A DNA stretch of 16,585 nt, from the NCBI GenBank assembly GCA_002286715.1, contig NSJX01000186.1, positions 1 through 16,585 of the forward strand, read 5' to 3'. Both the position numbers and the translations under genes were made by a program. The notes under the pieces are model-generated. The model had not been told where the DNA came from, made no database searches, and worked only from the letters and a program-made list of their open reading frames with translations. Of the stretch, positions 1 to 8,600 are shown in pieces. The DNA is from Dentipellis sp. KUC8613. Lineage: Eukaryota; Basidiomycota; Agaricomycetes; Russulales; Hericiaceae. Position 1 is the stretch's first letter. Every line of letters starts with the position of its first letter.

Positions 1-5
1 GAACA

Positions 6-52
6 CTAGTTGGGAGTGGGCCGTCACAAGTGCGGCAGATCTGATTCAGCTA
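6..52 (-). other. 3' terminus of copy A: subterminal inverted repeat, hairpin, CTAG
   Basis: On the minus strand the order is the inverted 13-mer (52-40), then a hairpin with arms GCCG and CGGC (36-33 and 23-20) around a CAC/GTG inner pair, then ten bases, then CTAG (9-6). The same order and spacing occur at the 3' end of copy B, though the two elements share no other obvious sequence in their 3' tails. A stable hairpin 10-12 bases before CTRR is the family hallmark of Helitron 3' ends. Confidence 0.72.
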
Positions 53-171
53 GGGGAAAGCATTCACTTCCTTCAACTTGTAATGTTATTGGTCAGTTCT
101 TGATGCCAAGAGCTATGACTTTCATGTCACTTATGTTTCATGTTACATGTTATAGTAACATGCACAACACC
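53..171. other. AT-rich 3' tail of copy A, outer part
   Basis: This stretch of ordinary base composition lies between the conserved 3' terminus and the inserted MITE. It has no counterpart in the copy B tail (14314-14398). I see no gene, RNA or clear motif in it beyond the short inverted pair TGTTACATGTTATAGTAACA near 141-160. Confidence 0.5.
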
Positions 172-174
172 TGT

Positions 175-770
175 CACTGGGGGAAGGAACCAATTTCCGA
201 CCTGGGACATTGGGAGAACATAGCAAGGCCATGAACAATGTATCTATTATCTGTTATCAAGGAACATAATAGGAGCATAATCAATTTACAGTGATATTTT
301 TGTGTAATGTAGCCCAGCAGTAAATAGCCTTTGTACCGTGTGAGTACACATAGCACACATGGATAAGGCCATAGCCAATGGGCACATTGTGTGACCCCGA
401 AACCATGCTCGAGACATAGCCTATGTCCCAAGTGTGTTCCCTTTGTGTTATGACAATGTACACCCACATAGGTTATGCACGGAGCAACCGGGTGTGACAT
501 AAAGGGAACATGCTTGGGACATAGGCTATGTTCTGAGCATGGTTTTGGGGTCGCATGATGTGCCCATCGGCTCTGGCCTTATCCATGTGTGCTTTATGTA
601 CTTGCTCGGTACAAAGGCTATTTACTGCTGGGCTACATGACACAAAAATATTGCTGTAAATTGATTATGTTCCTATTATGTTCCTTGGTAACAAATGATA
701 GATACATTGTTCACAGCCTTGCTATGTTCTCCCAATGTCCCAGGTTGGAAATTGGTTCCTTCCCCCAGTG
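175..770. mobile_element. CACTA (EnSpm)-like foldback MITE with 276-base arms
   Basis: The element begins CACTGGGGGAAGGAACC at 175 and ends with its reverse complement at 770. The flanks carry a 3-bp direct repeat TGT (172-174 and 771-773). Left arm 175-450 and right arm 495-770 are inverted copies of equal length with scattered mismatches, separated by a 44-base loop. CACTA/CACTG tips with a 3-bp target duplication are the signature of the CACTA superfamily, so the assignment rests on tips and TSD. There is no transposase. It sits inside the 3' tail of copy A, so it inserted there later. Open frames on both strands (the shared peptide text around RYKGYLLLGY) are just the two arms read in opposite directions. 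A transcript would fold into a long imperfect hairpin, a plausible small-RNA source. Confidence 0.85.
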
Positions 771-773
771 TGT

Positions 774-860
774 TTATTGTTGACATCTCTAGAAGCTGTC
801 TGACTTTGATTATGAAAAGCAAGTCAGAGATTATTTTTTTATCTGGTTTCATCTGAATGT
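774..860. other. AT-rich 3' tail of copy A, inner part, with small hairpin
   Basis: This short AT-rich stretch joins the MITE to the 10-bp minisatellite. It contains an 8-bp stem TCTGACTT (799-806) and AAGTCAGA (821-828) with a 14-base loop, and a run of T at 833-840. No coding content is visible. Confidence 0.45.
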
Positions 861-910
861 CTATGAATTTCTATGAATTTCTATGAATTTCTATGAATTT
901 CTATGAATTT
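861..910 (+). repeat. 10-bp minisatellite (CTATGAATTT) x5
   Basis: Five exact tandem copies of CTATGAATTT are followed by a partial CTA, and a degenerate copy (ATCTGAATGT) precedes them. The block marks the edge between the AT-rich tail and the GC-rich array of copy A. The word TTTCTATGAAT also occurs singly in the 5' leaders of all three elements. Confidence 0.93.
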
Positions 911-3383
911 CTAAGGGATGACGGCAGTATGAAAGGGCACAAAGGGCGCAAACGGGCAGGAGACAGGGTGAAGGGGCACGACGGCGGCGTGAAGGGGCGC
1001 GAGAGCAGAGCGGCGTGAAGGGCGCGAGACGGTGCGAGAGGGTCGTGATGGTCGTCGCGACAAGCGGAGCAACGGCGACGCGACAAGCGGGGCGCAAGAC
1101 GGCGCGAGGGGGGCCGCAGCAACTGCGCGAGGGGGGTGCAAGACGGCGTGAGAGGGGCGCGGCGGCATCACGACGAGCGGGGCAACGGCGACGCAATGAG
1201 CAGGGCGACAACAATGCGACGAGGGGCACGGCGGCGACACGACGATGGTGGCGCGGCGACGGGGCGACAGGGGTGCGAGACGAGCAGAGAGGGGTGCAAC
1301 GAGGGGCGTGACGCCGGTGAGAGATGGCGTGAGGGGGGCACGAGACGGCGTGAAGGGGCACGAGGGGTGAGGGCGACGCGACGAGGGGCGCACCGGTGGC
1401 GCGAAGGGGCGCGAGAGCAGAGCGGCGTGCGGGGCGCGAGACGGCACGAGACCGGCGTGACGGCGACACGATGAGGGTGGCACAGTGACGGCGTGAGGTG
1501 GTGCGGCGACAGCGCGAGGGGGGAAACGACGGCGCGAGGGGGGAAACGACGGCGCGAGGGGGGAAACGACGGCGCAAAGGGGCGTGCGCAAGGGGCGCGA
1601 GACAGCACGAGAGGGCGCGTGAGAAGGGCAGCCAGGCGCAAGAGGGCGGCGTTGGGGCGCGAGAGGGCGGCGGTGAGTGTGCGGGAGCGTCCGACGGCGG
1701 CTGGGGGCTCGCGAGGGCGGCAGTGGACTAGCGAGGGCGGCGGTGGGGTGCACGAAAACGGCGGTGGGAGTGCGAGGATGGAGGTGGGCGCGAGTGCGCG
1801 AGCGAGAGGCGGGCGAGGGCAGCTGTGGTGGGAGAGGGTGAAGGAGGGTGTGGGGTGCGAGAGCGCGCGCGCGGGGCTCGAGGGCAGCTGAGGGCAGCTG
1901 TGGGGCTTGTGAGGGTGGCAGGGAGGGTGTGGGGTTGGAGGGCACAAACGAGAGCGGCCCGGGGTGCGTGAAGGTGGGCGTGAAGGCGGCAGTAGGGCGT
2001 GTGAGGGCGGCGGTGAGTGCGACGGTGCGCGAGGGCAATGGTTTGGCGCGCGAGGGCAGCGCTGGGGTGCGTGAGGGCGGCGTTGAGGGGCGCGAGGGCG
2101 GCGTTGGGGCGGTGTTGGGGTGCGAGAGGACGCGTGAGGGCGGCATGGAGCGTGCGGAGGCGGCGTGCGGCGGGCGGCGTGCAGAGGACGTCGACCGTGT
2201 GCGGAGGGCGCTGAGGGCGTGCGGAGGGCGCTGAGGGCGTGCGGAGGCGGCGTGCGGCATGTGGAGGCAGCGGAGTGCGCGCACATGGTGTCGACAGTGC
2301 AGGGCGGTCGGAGGCCACGGAGGCTGCAGTCGATGGCGCGTGGAGGCAGCAGACGGCGTGTGGAGGCCGCAAGCGGCGCGAGGACGGCGTGTCGAGGGCG
2401 CGTGTGGCAGGGAGAGAGCGTCTGGAGGCGGCGGAGGGTGCGCGGAGGGCGCGCGGAGGCGGCGAACGGCGTGTGGAGGCGGCGGACGGCGGATAGAGGC
2501 GGCGGAGGGTGCATGGAGGTGGCGGACGGCGTGTCGACAGCGCGTACGGCGCGTACGGCGCGTGAGGGCGGCGGAGACGGTGGCAGGCAGCGGCAGGCGG
2601 CGCGAGGAGGGTGGCGGAGATGGCGGCGGACGGCGTGGCGGAGGGCGCTGGGAGGGCGCGAATGGCCCAAAGAGGGCGCGGAGGGCGCAAGGAGGCCGCG
2701 TCGAGGGCGCGGACGGAGTGTCGAAGGCGGCGGTGGGCGAACGAGGGCGGGGAGGGCGGCGCGGAGGGTGCGTACGGCGCGGAGGGTGCACACAGCGCGT
2801 AGGGCGCGTAGAGTGCGTGGAGGGCGCGTAGAGTGCATGGAGGGCGCGTAGGGCGCGAGGAGGCAGTGTCGAGGGCGGGGAGGGCGCGTACGGCGCTTGG
2901 AGGGCGTGAGGAGACGGCGGAGAGAGCGGGGAGGGCACGTACGGTGCGTACGGCGCGAGGACGGTGCGAGGACGGCGCGAGGAGGCAGTGTCGAGGGCGT
3001 CGAGGGCGGTGGACGGCGCATGGAGGGCGTGAGGAGGCGGCAGAGAGGGTGTCGAACGCGGCGGTGGGCGAATGAGGGCGGCGGTGGGCGAACGAGGGCA
3101 ACGAGGAGGCGGCGGTGGTGCGTGCTGGGGCACGAGGAGGCGGCTGTGGGACCGCGTGGGGCGCGTCGACGGCGTGTACGGTGCGCGGAGGGCGCGAAGG
3201 GCGCGTGCAGGGCGCGAAGAGCGTGAGGAGGCCGGTTGGAGGGCTGCTGGGAGGGCGTGTTCGGCGCATTGGAGGGCGAGGGTGTGGCGCAGAGGAGGGC
3301 GAGAACGTGCGTGCAGAGGGGGAGCGTGAGCATGGAGGGCAAGGAACGGTGCGCGAGTGAGGGGTAGCGTAGACGGACAAAGG
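911..3383 (+). repeat. G-rich, CpG-dense degenerate array (3' arm of copy A)
   Basis: About 2.5 kb of loosely repeated words such as GGCGCGAGGGGG, GGCGTGAGGGG, GCGTACGGCG and GGAGGCGGCGGACGGCG, with very little T. Local periods of 9 and 20 bp appear, but no unit holds throughout. Read on the minus strand, which is the sense of copy A, it is C-rich. Positions 3249-3383, next to the module, are collinear with 11379-11513 of copy B; beyond that the arrays diverge. Open frames of up to 885 codons run through it on the minus strand and others overlap on plus. All translate to low-complexity R/P/A/S or R/G/A text, so I do not call genes here. Confidence 0.85.
1511..1570 (+). repeat. 20-bp tandem repeat x3 (GCGCGAGGGGGGAAACGACG type)
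   Basis: Three units of 20 bp start at 1511, 1531 and 1551, identical except the first base of the first unit. Each has a G6 run followed by AAACGACG. The next unit (1571 on) degenerates. This is the most regular block in the G-rich array. Confidence 0.92.
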
Positions 3384-3411
3384 ACGCGAGCCCGGGATCC
3401 CGGGCTTGCGT
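3384..3411. repeat. 28-bp palindrome at module edge (copy A, left)
   Basis: The perfect 18-bp core AGCCCGGGATCCCGGGCT (3389-3406) extends to 28 bp with one mismatched pair (G3388/T3407). It contains overlapping CCCGGG, GGATCC and CCCGGG. It sits exactly where array sequence gives way to module sequence. Confidence 0.92.
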
Positions 3412-3568
3412 GGTCAGTCAACGATGAGGACAGAGCGGTGGCGACGCACCTGAACTGCCTAGCTCTCCTCGACTTCTCTCCTGCCTGTTGAAAGAGGGCT
3501 TGTGTGGGTTGGGGGGGCGTGTTCACAAGGGGGTGTGGACTTGTGGGATGAGTCTGCAACGAGAACAA

Positions 3569-3612
3569 GCTTCGGCAATTACCGCGAGGGCTGACGCGGG
3601 AATTGCCGAAGC
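3569..3612. other. 44-base hairpin in module, copy A
   Basis: Two 18-base arms beginning GCTTCGGCAATT surround an 8-base loop. One mismatch (A3581 opposite G3600) distinguishes it from the perfect version in copy B. It lies near the module centre. It might be a cruciform, a structured RNA or a protein site; nothing here decides. Confidence 0.85.
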
Positions 3613-3816
3613 CAGCGCAGACGCGACTTCGTACTCTATTACAACGTGTCGCTCACTCTCGACATCAATGTACTTACCCTCCATACTCGCGCCACCGCAA
3701 CCGCCCATCCTCAACGTACACAACAGAAGCCTGCGTGCATTGATATCAGAAGATCTCGGAGAGGGATGGTGTCCAGGTATGTCGCTTTTGCTATGATTTT
3801 TACTCTTGACTGACCG

Positions 3817-3842
3817 CACGAGCCCGGGATCCCGGGCTTGCG
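3817..3842. repeat. Palindrome at module edge (copy A, right)
   Basis: The same 18-bp core (3821-3838) is perfect, and the outer arms are partly decayed by mismatches at 3820/3839 and 3818/3841. It is preceded by GACTGACC, the inverse of the motif inside the left edge. Confidence 0.9.
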
Positions 3843-3843
3843 T

Positions 3844-5266
3844 CCTTGTCGCCCTCCAGGTCCCGCCGTCGCCCTCCTCACCGCCGTTGCTCTCCATGAC
3901 CCACCATTGCTCTCCCCCTCCCACCATCATTCACTGCCTTCTTCCGCCGCCTCCACGCGCTGTATGCGCTCTCGACGCGCCGTCCGCGCCGTCGACGCGC
4001 CCTCTCTGCTGGCTCCTCACACCATCCACGCGCCCTACACGCCTTACGCGCCGTCGACGTGCCTTACGCGCCGTCGATGTGCCTTATGCGCCGTCGACGT
4101 GCCTTACGCGCCGTCGACGCGCCGTCGACGCCGCCTGCTTGCGCCCTACGCGCCCTATGCACCGTCAGCCGCCATCTCCATCATCTCCGCCGCCATCTCC
4201 ACCATCTCCGCCGCCTCCACGCGCTGTACGCGCCCTCGACGCGCCGTCCGTGCCCTCGATGCACCCTCTCCGCGCCCTCATCGTGCCCTACGCGCCGTCC
4301 GCCGCCCTCTTCGCCCCTCTCCGCCGCCTCCTCGCGCCCTCTCGCGCCCCAGCACGCCTCACCACTGTCTTCGCACGCCCACAGCCGCCTCGGAGCGCCC
4401 TCGCACGTCCACCGCCGCCCTCTCTCGCCACAGCATGCCCCACCACTGCCCTCACTCGCCCACTGCCGTCTTCGCACGCCCACAGCCGCCTGCTCGCGTT
4501 CTCGCTCGTGCCTGTACGCGGTGTCGTTGCCCTGTCCGCGGTGTCGTCGCCCCGTCTGCCGCCTCCGCACGCCGTTCGCTGCCTCCACACGCCGTCCGTC
4601 ACCTCCTCGCGCTATCCACGCGTCGCACGCGATCTCCATGCGCCGCACCTACCGTCCTCGCGGCCTCCAACCGCCGTCCTCGCCCCCTCCGCGCGCTTTA
4701 CACACCGTCCACATGCCCCACGCGCCCTCTTCGTGCCGCCCTCTCGTGCCCCCTCGCACCCCGTTGCGCCATGCTGCGCGCTGTGGCACCGTGTTGCGTC
4801 GCGCCGCGCCATCTAGACCGCTGCCTCGCTCCCCGTCCCTCCCCGTCGTGCCCTCTCATGCCCTCTGACGCCCCATGGCGCGCCCGCGTCGCACTCTTGC
4901 GCCACACCACGCTGTCTGCACCCGCACGCAGCCTCCTCCCGCCGTCTGACAGCTCCACCCACCATGTCAGCACCCATGTGCTGAGCTGCGTGCCAGCTCG
5001 CTGCCCCACACGCCCTCTCACTGGCGGCAGACCTGCGGTCTGGCGGCCCCACTGGGTGTGTCGCTGCCGCACACGCCCTAGCAATGGCGCAGGCAGCACG
5101 TCCTCTCGCTGTCCCACTCACCCTGTCACCTGTCTACCCATCTCCACCCACCGTTTTGTGCCGCGCGGGCCCTAGTAACGGCGTGGGCGGGACGCTCTCT
5201 CACTGCCCCACCCTTTAAAGTTGCCGCCAGCGCACCTCATTGTCACGCCGCATACCCTAGCAATGA
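3844..5266 (-). repeat. C-rich array (5' arm of copy A; G-rich on the element's sense strand)
   Basis: Degenerate words such as CGCGCCCTC, GCCGCCCTC and CGCCGTCGACGCG fill this segment, with almost no A runs. It is the opposite strand bias to the array left of the module. Positions 3844-3942 match 10807-10917 of copy B, and 4730-5266 match 9797-10335 of copy B, so the array edges are conserved while the middle differs in length and order. The outer part contains CCTAGCAA words at 5255, 5171 and 5079 (imperfect at 5171), spaced about 90 bp. Open frames through it (445 and 336 codons on plus) are low-complexity. Confidence 0.83.
4041..4120 (+). repeat. 20-bp tandem repeat x4 (GCCTTACGCGCCGTCGACGT)
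   Basis: Four units of exactly 20 bp start at 4041, 4061, 4081 and 4101, differing by single transitions (GTCGACGT/GTCGATGT, TTACGCG/TTATGCG). The differences are at CpG sites, as expected from methylcytosine decay. The period equals that of the unrelated block at 1511-1570. Confidence 0.93.
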
Positions 5267-5557
5267 CTGATTCACATGTCATGTCACGAAGGCTTTGAAA
5301 GTCCCAGTTTCAATCATGTAGACTACATACATTCATAGAAATTTAAATTTCTTTTTTTACACAACCAAATGTTCTACCTGAGTCAAAAAATCATTGAAGA
5401 ATCATTATAGAAGTCTGCTCAGCTATGAATTTGAAGTCACAGCCAGTGTTTGACGCGTCAAAAAGACCGTGGGAATTCATTTCCTGTTTGTATGATTAAA
5501 AGTGGACGATGCGACCTGCGAGTGTGTCTAATTAAAAGTGATTCATGGCTGAATCAG
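5267..5557 (-). other. AT-rich 5' leader of copy A
   Basis: About 291 bp bounded by CTGATTC (5267-5273) and GAATCAG (5551-5557). It is nearly identical to 9505-9796 of copy B and clearly related to 14451-14745 of copy C. It holds a 16-bp perfect palindrome AGAAATTTAAATTTCT (5337-5352), the near-palindrome ATGTAG-A-CTACAT (5316-5328), and the 14-bp perfect palindrome TTTGACGCGTCAAA (5449-5462). It is the most conserved part of the family, so it probably carries the 5' recognition sequence. No plausible gene lies in it. Confidence 0.8.
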
Positions 5558-5558
5558 A

Positions 5559-5690
5559 AAGCTCCCGAAGAACCGCACCTACAAGCCGAGCCGGACGCAT
5601 GTAGGAGGAAGGAGCTCGAGGGGCAGAGCAACGCGAAGTCACGATAGGTAAGTTTCTTTTTGCTCTCTTTGTGTTTCTGCCGTCTTGCCC
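5559..5690. other. Mixed-composition stretch flanking the 5' end of copy A
   Basis: This is non-repetitive sequence outside the element. It contains an ideal splice-donor-like string ATAGGTAAGTTT (GT at 5648-5649) followed by a T/C-rich run. A short open frame upstream ends at 5647, but it starts inside the transposon leader, so I do not call it. It could be the edge of an old exon or chance. Confidence 0.35.
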
Positions 5691-8600
5691 CGCCCCGCTC
5701 CACTCGTCCGCCCCGCAAATGATATCACCACTTCGCCTGCCCCAGCAACGGCGTAACATCGCCGACCTGCATGCCCGCAGGATCGTTCTCGCCACCTCGC
5801 CCTCGCTCTCGCTCTCGCCGCCCTGCTCGCCCCTACGTCGCCTCGTACGCGTTCTCACTGCCCCGCACGCCCCGTAACCGCCCTCCTTGCCGTCCCCGCG
5901 CCCTGCCCGCATTAGCGACGGTGCTGGACGCGCGCTCTACGCCGTTTCGCTACCCCGTGCGCCGTCGCGTCGCTCTGCACGCCCACGCTCCGCCATGTAC
6001 GTCCTCTCGGCACCTCCAACACCTTCGCACCGACCCGTAACCGCCCCATGCGCCGTCGCTGCGCCCAGCCCGCCTTAGCAACAGCGGACGATGCGGGCTG
6101 TACCCCTCTGCGCCTCAAATGTCTTCGCAGCGCCTTCCAACCGCCCCGTGCGCCCCTCTCGACGCCGTGTCCCCGCGTCTCCCCCGACGCCTTCTCGCTG
6201 TCCCTCGCGGTCTTGCGCGGTCCAAAGCCCTCAGCCACTATCTCACATCCTCGCTCGCCCTCTTTCACAGCCCCAAGCCTCTTTGCAACATCGTGAAAGG
6301 CACGAGACGTCTCGCACCACCAGCACACCGCCCTGCCGCATCTCTCGTAGCCCCGCGCTGCATGTCATTACCCTGCGCGTCGTCTCGCCGCCTCCGGTCC
6401 CATAGCCATGCCGTCTTGCAGCCCCGCGCCCCACCCTTTTCTGCCTAACACCGCACCCTCCATGTCCTCACGCGCCCTCTCTCCGCCGTTCGCGCCCTCG
6501 CGCCACTATCGTGCACCCCGCACCGCCACCGTGCGTCCCGCACCGCCATCGCGCGCCCTCGTCGCGCCGCCATCACGCCCCTGGCAGCCGTCGGCACGCA
6601 CCTGGTGGCCGCTGTCGCGCCACTTGCGCAGCCATCACCACCCATCTCGCGGTCCCTTCGTGCCCCGCGCCACGTCGCACACTCTCAATGCCCGCCGCGC
6701 CCTCTTCGCGCCCCGCCCCGCCGTCTGCGCACCCCACCTTGCCGTCTGTGTGCCCCGCCCCATCGTCTGCGCGACGCGCCATGCCCACTCGTGCACCGAC
6801 ATGCCATCGCGCACTGCTGCCACGCGCCTTTGCACAGCCCTCACGTGCCGTCGCTCGCCGCCCTCACGCGTTCTCGGCCCCTCGCTTTGCTGTCGCGCGC
6901 AGTTTCGCCCACGCTCGTGCACACTCTCTTCGAGCGCGCCTCCGCAGCCCCCGCATCACCCCCATATTGCCGCACCACCACAGCACGGCCACTTCGCGCC
7001 TGTGCGCGCCCGTTTGCGCCCGTGCGCCCCTATTTTTCGCTCACGCGCGACCGTTTCGCGTGCCCCCGCACCACCCCCATATCATGCACTGCCGCAGCAA
7101 GGCTGTTTCACGCCCGCGCGCTGCGGTCATGCACCTCAGCGGCACCGTCTCGCGCCCCAGCGCCGCTGTCGCGCCTCAATGCCGCCTTCACGCAACGGTG
7201 CGCGACCTCCCTCTGCCCCCAGGGGCCCTCGCTCGCCGCCCTGACGCACCGAAATGCCGCCCTCATGCATCCAAGTGCCGCAATTGTGTCCCCTCGCGCC
7301 GCCCTCTAGACCCTTCATGCCGCCGTCTCACTGTCTTGCCGTCAATCACCCTCACTCCTCCGCCACGCGCCGTCGCGCCGTCATCGTGCGGCCCGTGCCG
7401 TCATCGTGCGCCCTCGCGCCTCGATTGTGCGCCCCCACGCTGCCGTCACCCGCCCTCGCGCCGCCCTCGCTCGCCGCCCTCCCGCACCACAGCGCCTGCC
7501 CTCGCGCCACCGCCACGCGTCGTCACGCGTTGTCACGCGCCCTCCCTTGCCACTCTCGCACTGCCGTCAGGCGCCATCGCGCTGTCATCACGAGCCGTCG
7601 TGCCCCCTCACTCGCCACCACCCGCCATCACCGCGCTCTGGCTCCCCATGGCGCTGCATTGCGCCCCGCCACGCCCTCGTGGCCCCCACGCGACCCTCCC
7701 GCTCCTTGTCATGTCACCGGGCCACGCGCTTGCGCCACACCACGCAGTCTGGATCCCCGTCTCGCTCGGTGCACCACGCCGTGCGTTCTCAGCCGCGCCA
7801 CGCCGTCTTCGCGCCTCGTAGAGCTGTCTCCCGCCACGTCTCGCCTCCTGCGCGCTTTCTGCGCGTTCTCAGCCGCTCCGTCTCGTTCTCTGGTCACCAC
7901 GCCGCGCGTTCTCGGCCCAGCCCAGCCGTCTTTGCGCCACCACGCCCTCTCTAGTGGATTCTCATCCGTGCTGCGCCCTTTGGACGCCCCACCGCACTCT
8001 CTGTGCATATCATCTCACTCGATGCACCACTCGGCGCATGCTCAGCCGCGCCACGCCCTCTTCGCGCCCCGTGGGGCCATCTCGCGCGCTGAGGTGCCGT
8101 TTGCGAGCCACACTGCGCCCTCTTCATGCCTCGTCGGGTCGTCTCATGCCCCGCCCCGCCATCTGCCTGTCCCGCCCCTCCATCTCGCTCACCCCGCCGT
8201 GTCGTTCACCCCGCCGTGTCGCTCGCTGCATCGCCACGCGCCTGCCACGCGCCGCCAGCCCGCCGTCACTCGCCGCAGCGCCGCCATTCCATAGGCAGGG
8301 GCCCCGCGCCGCCGTCTCAGCCACCGTCGCGCATCCTCGTGAGTCACACAACGCCCTGCACCCCAGCGACGCCACTTCACCGCTCTCCCGAAGGCGTCTC
8401 GGGCCTCTGGCGCCCGAATGACGCGCCCTGCGCCCTAGCAACGGCCCCTCGCGCCCTCTGGCACCCCACCTCCGCCGCTCCACAGCTCTCCGACAAGTCT
8501 TGGGCATCTGGCGCCCCATCAATATGTCCCGCGCCTCACCGATGTACCCCGTGCCCCGCCAACGTCACACGCAACGGCCCCCAGCACGCTAGCGATGATA

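Larger units (their letters stand above)
3384..3843 (-). other. Palindrome-bounded central module, copy A
   Basis: This is about 460 bp of non-repetitive, balanced-composition sequence between the G-rich and C-rich arrays. Each edge has the large palindrome, and just inside lie GGTCAGTC (3412-3419) and GACTGACC (3808-3815), so the module has inverted ends. Internal landmarks are a 44-base hairpin (3569-3612) and, on the minus strand, GGGTAAGTAC (splice-donor-like, near 3677). It aligns end to end with 10918-11378 of copy B in opposite window orientation. Relative to B it has a 7-base deletion near 3525-3545 and isolated substitutions. Role unknown: it could be a nested MITE-like element captured before the family spread, or a control region of the parent element. 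Confidence 0.75.
6..5558 (-). mobile_element. Helitron/Helentron-like non-autonomous element, copy A (complete)
   Basis: Read on the minus strand, the element starts at 5558 with TCTGATTCAGCCATGAATCAC and ends at 6 with CTAG. A 17-base hairpin (36-20) lies ten bases before CTAG. The 5'-terminal 13-mer recurs inverted at 40-52 with 12 of 13 matches, about 35 bases inside the 3' tip. Both flanking bases are T on that strand (complements of A5559 and A5), with no target duplication. Homology with copies B and C stops at the 5' boundary, and homology with B stops at the 3' boundary. Internal order, 5' to 3': AT-rich leader, G-rich array, palindrome-bounded module, C-rich array, AT-rich tail. No replication-initiator or helicase frame is visible, so it is presumably mobilised in trans. 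Hairpin plus CTAG fits canonical Helitrons; the asymmetric inverted repeat and T|T target fit Helentron/Helitron2. Superfamily is inferred from ends alone. Confidence 0.68.

Noticed and set aside
174..783. Frames in the foldback element sharing the text RYKGYLLLGY
   Set aside because: They are the two inverted arms of a MITE read in opposite directions, not a conserved protein.
1500..1575. G-quadruplex cluster
   Set aside because: The G6 runs are separated by 14-base loops and only three are in register, so a stable quadruplex is not convincing from sequence alone.
3384..3411. SmaI-BamHI-SmaI-like linker or cloning artefact
   Set aside because: The palindrome occurs five times at equivalent positions in three diverged elements, with copy-specific mutations and a fixed neighbour motif, which a linker would not show.
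911..3568. 885-codon minus-strand open frame (and overlapping frames of 724 and 550 codons)
   Set aside because: Three overlapping frames are open on the same strand, others on the opposite strand. The text is almost only R, P, A, S, T, L and H. The frame is open because the array has few T/A bases, and it differs in copy B.
911..5266. GC-rich viral genome (large DNA virus) insertion
   Set aside because: GC-rich repeats and palindromes alone are not evidence, no viral gene is recognisable, and the segment has transposon-type ends.
6..5558. LTR retrotransposon
   Set aside because: The end repeats are inverted and asymmetric, not direct; there is no primer-binding site, polypurine tract, TG..CA ends or target duplication.
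6408..8421. Frames of 278-436 codons in the spacer array
   Set aside because: Overlapping frames on both strands with repeat-derived text; no start context or motif to favour one.
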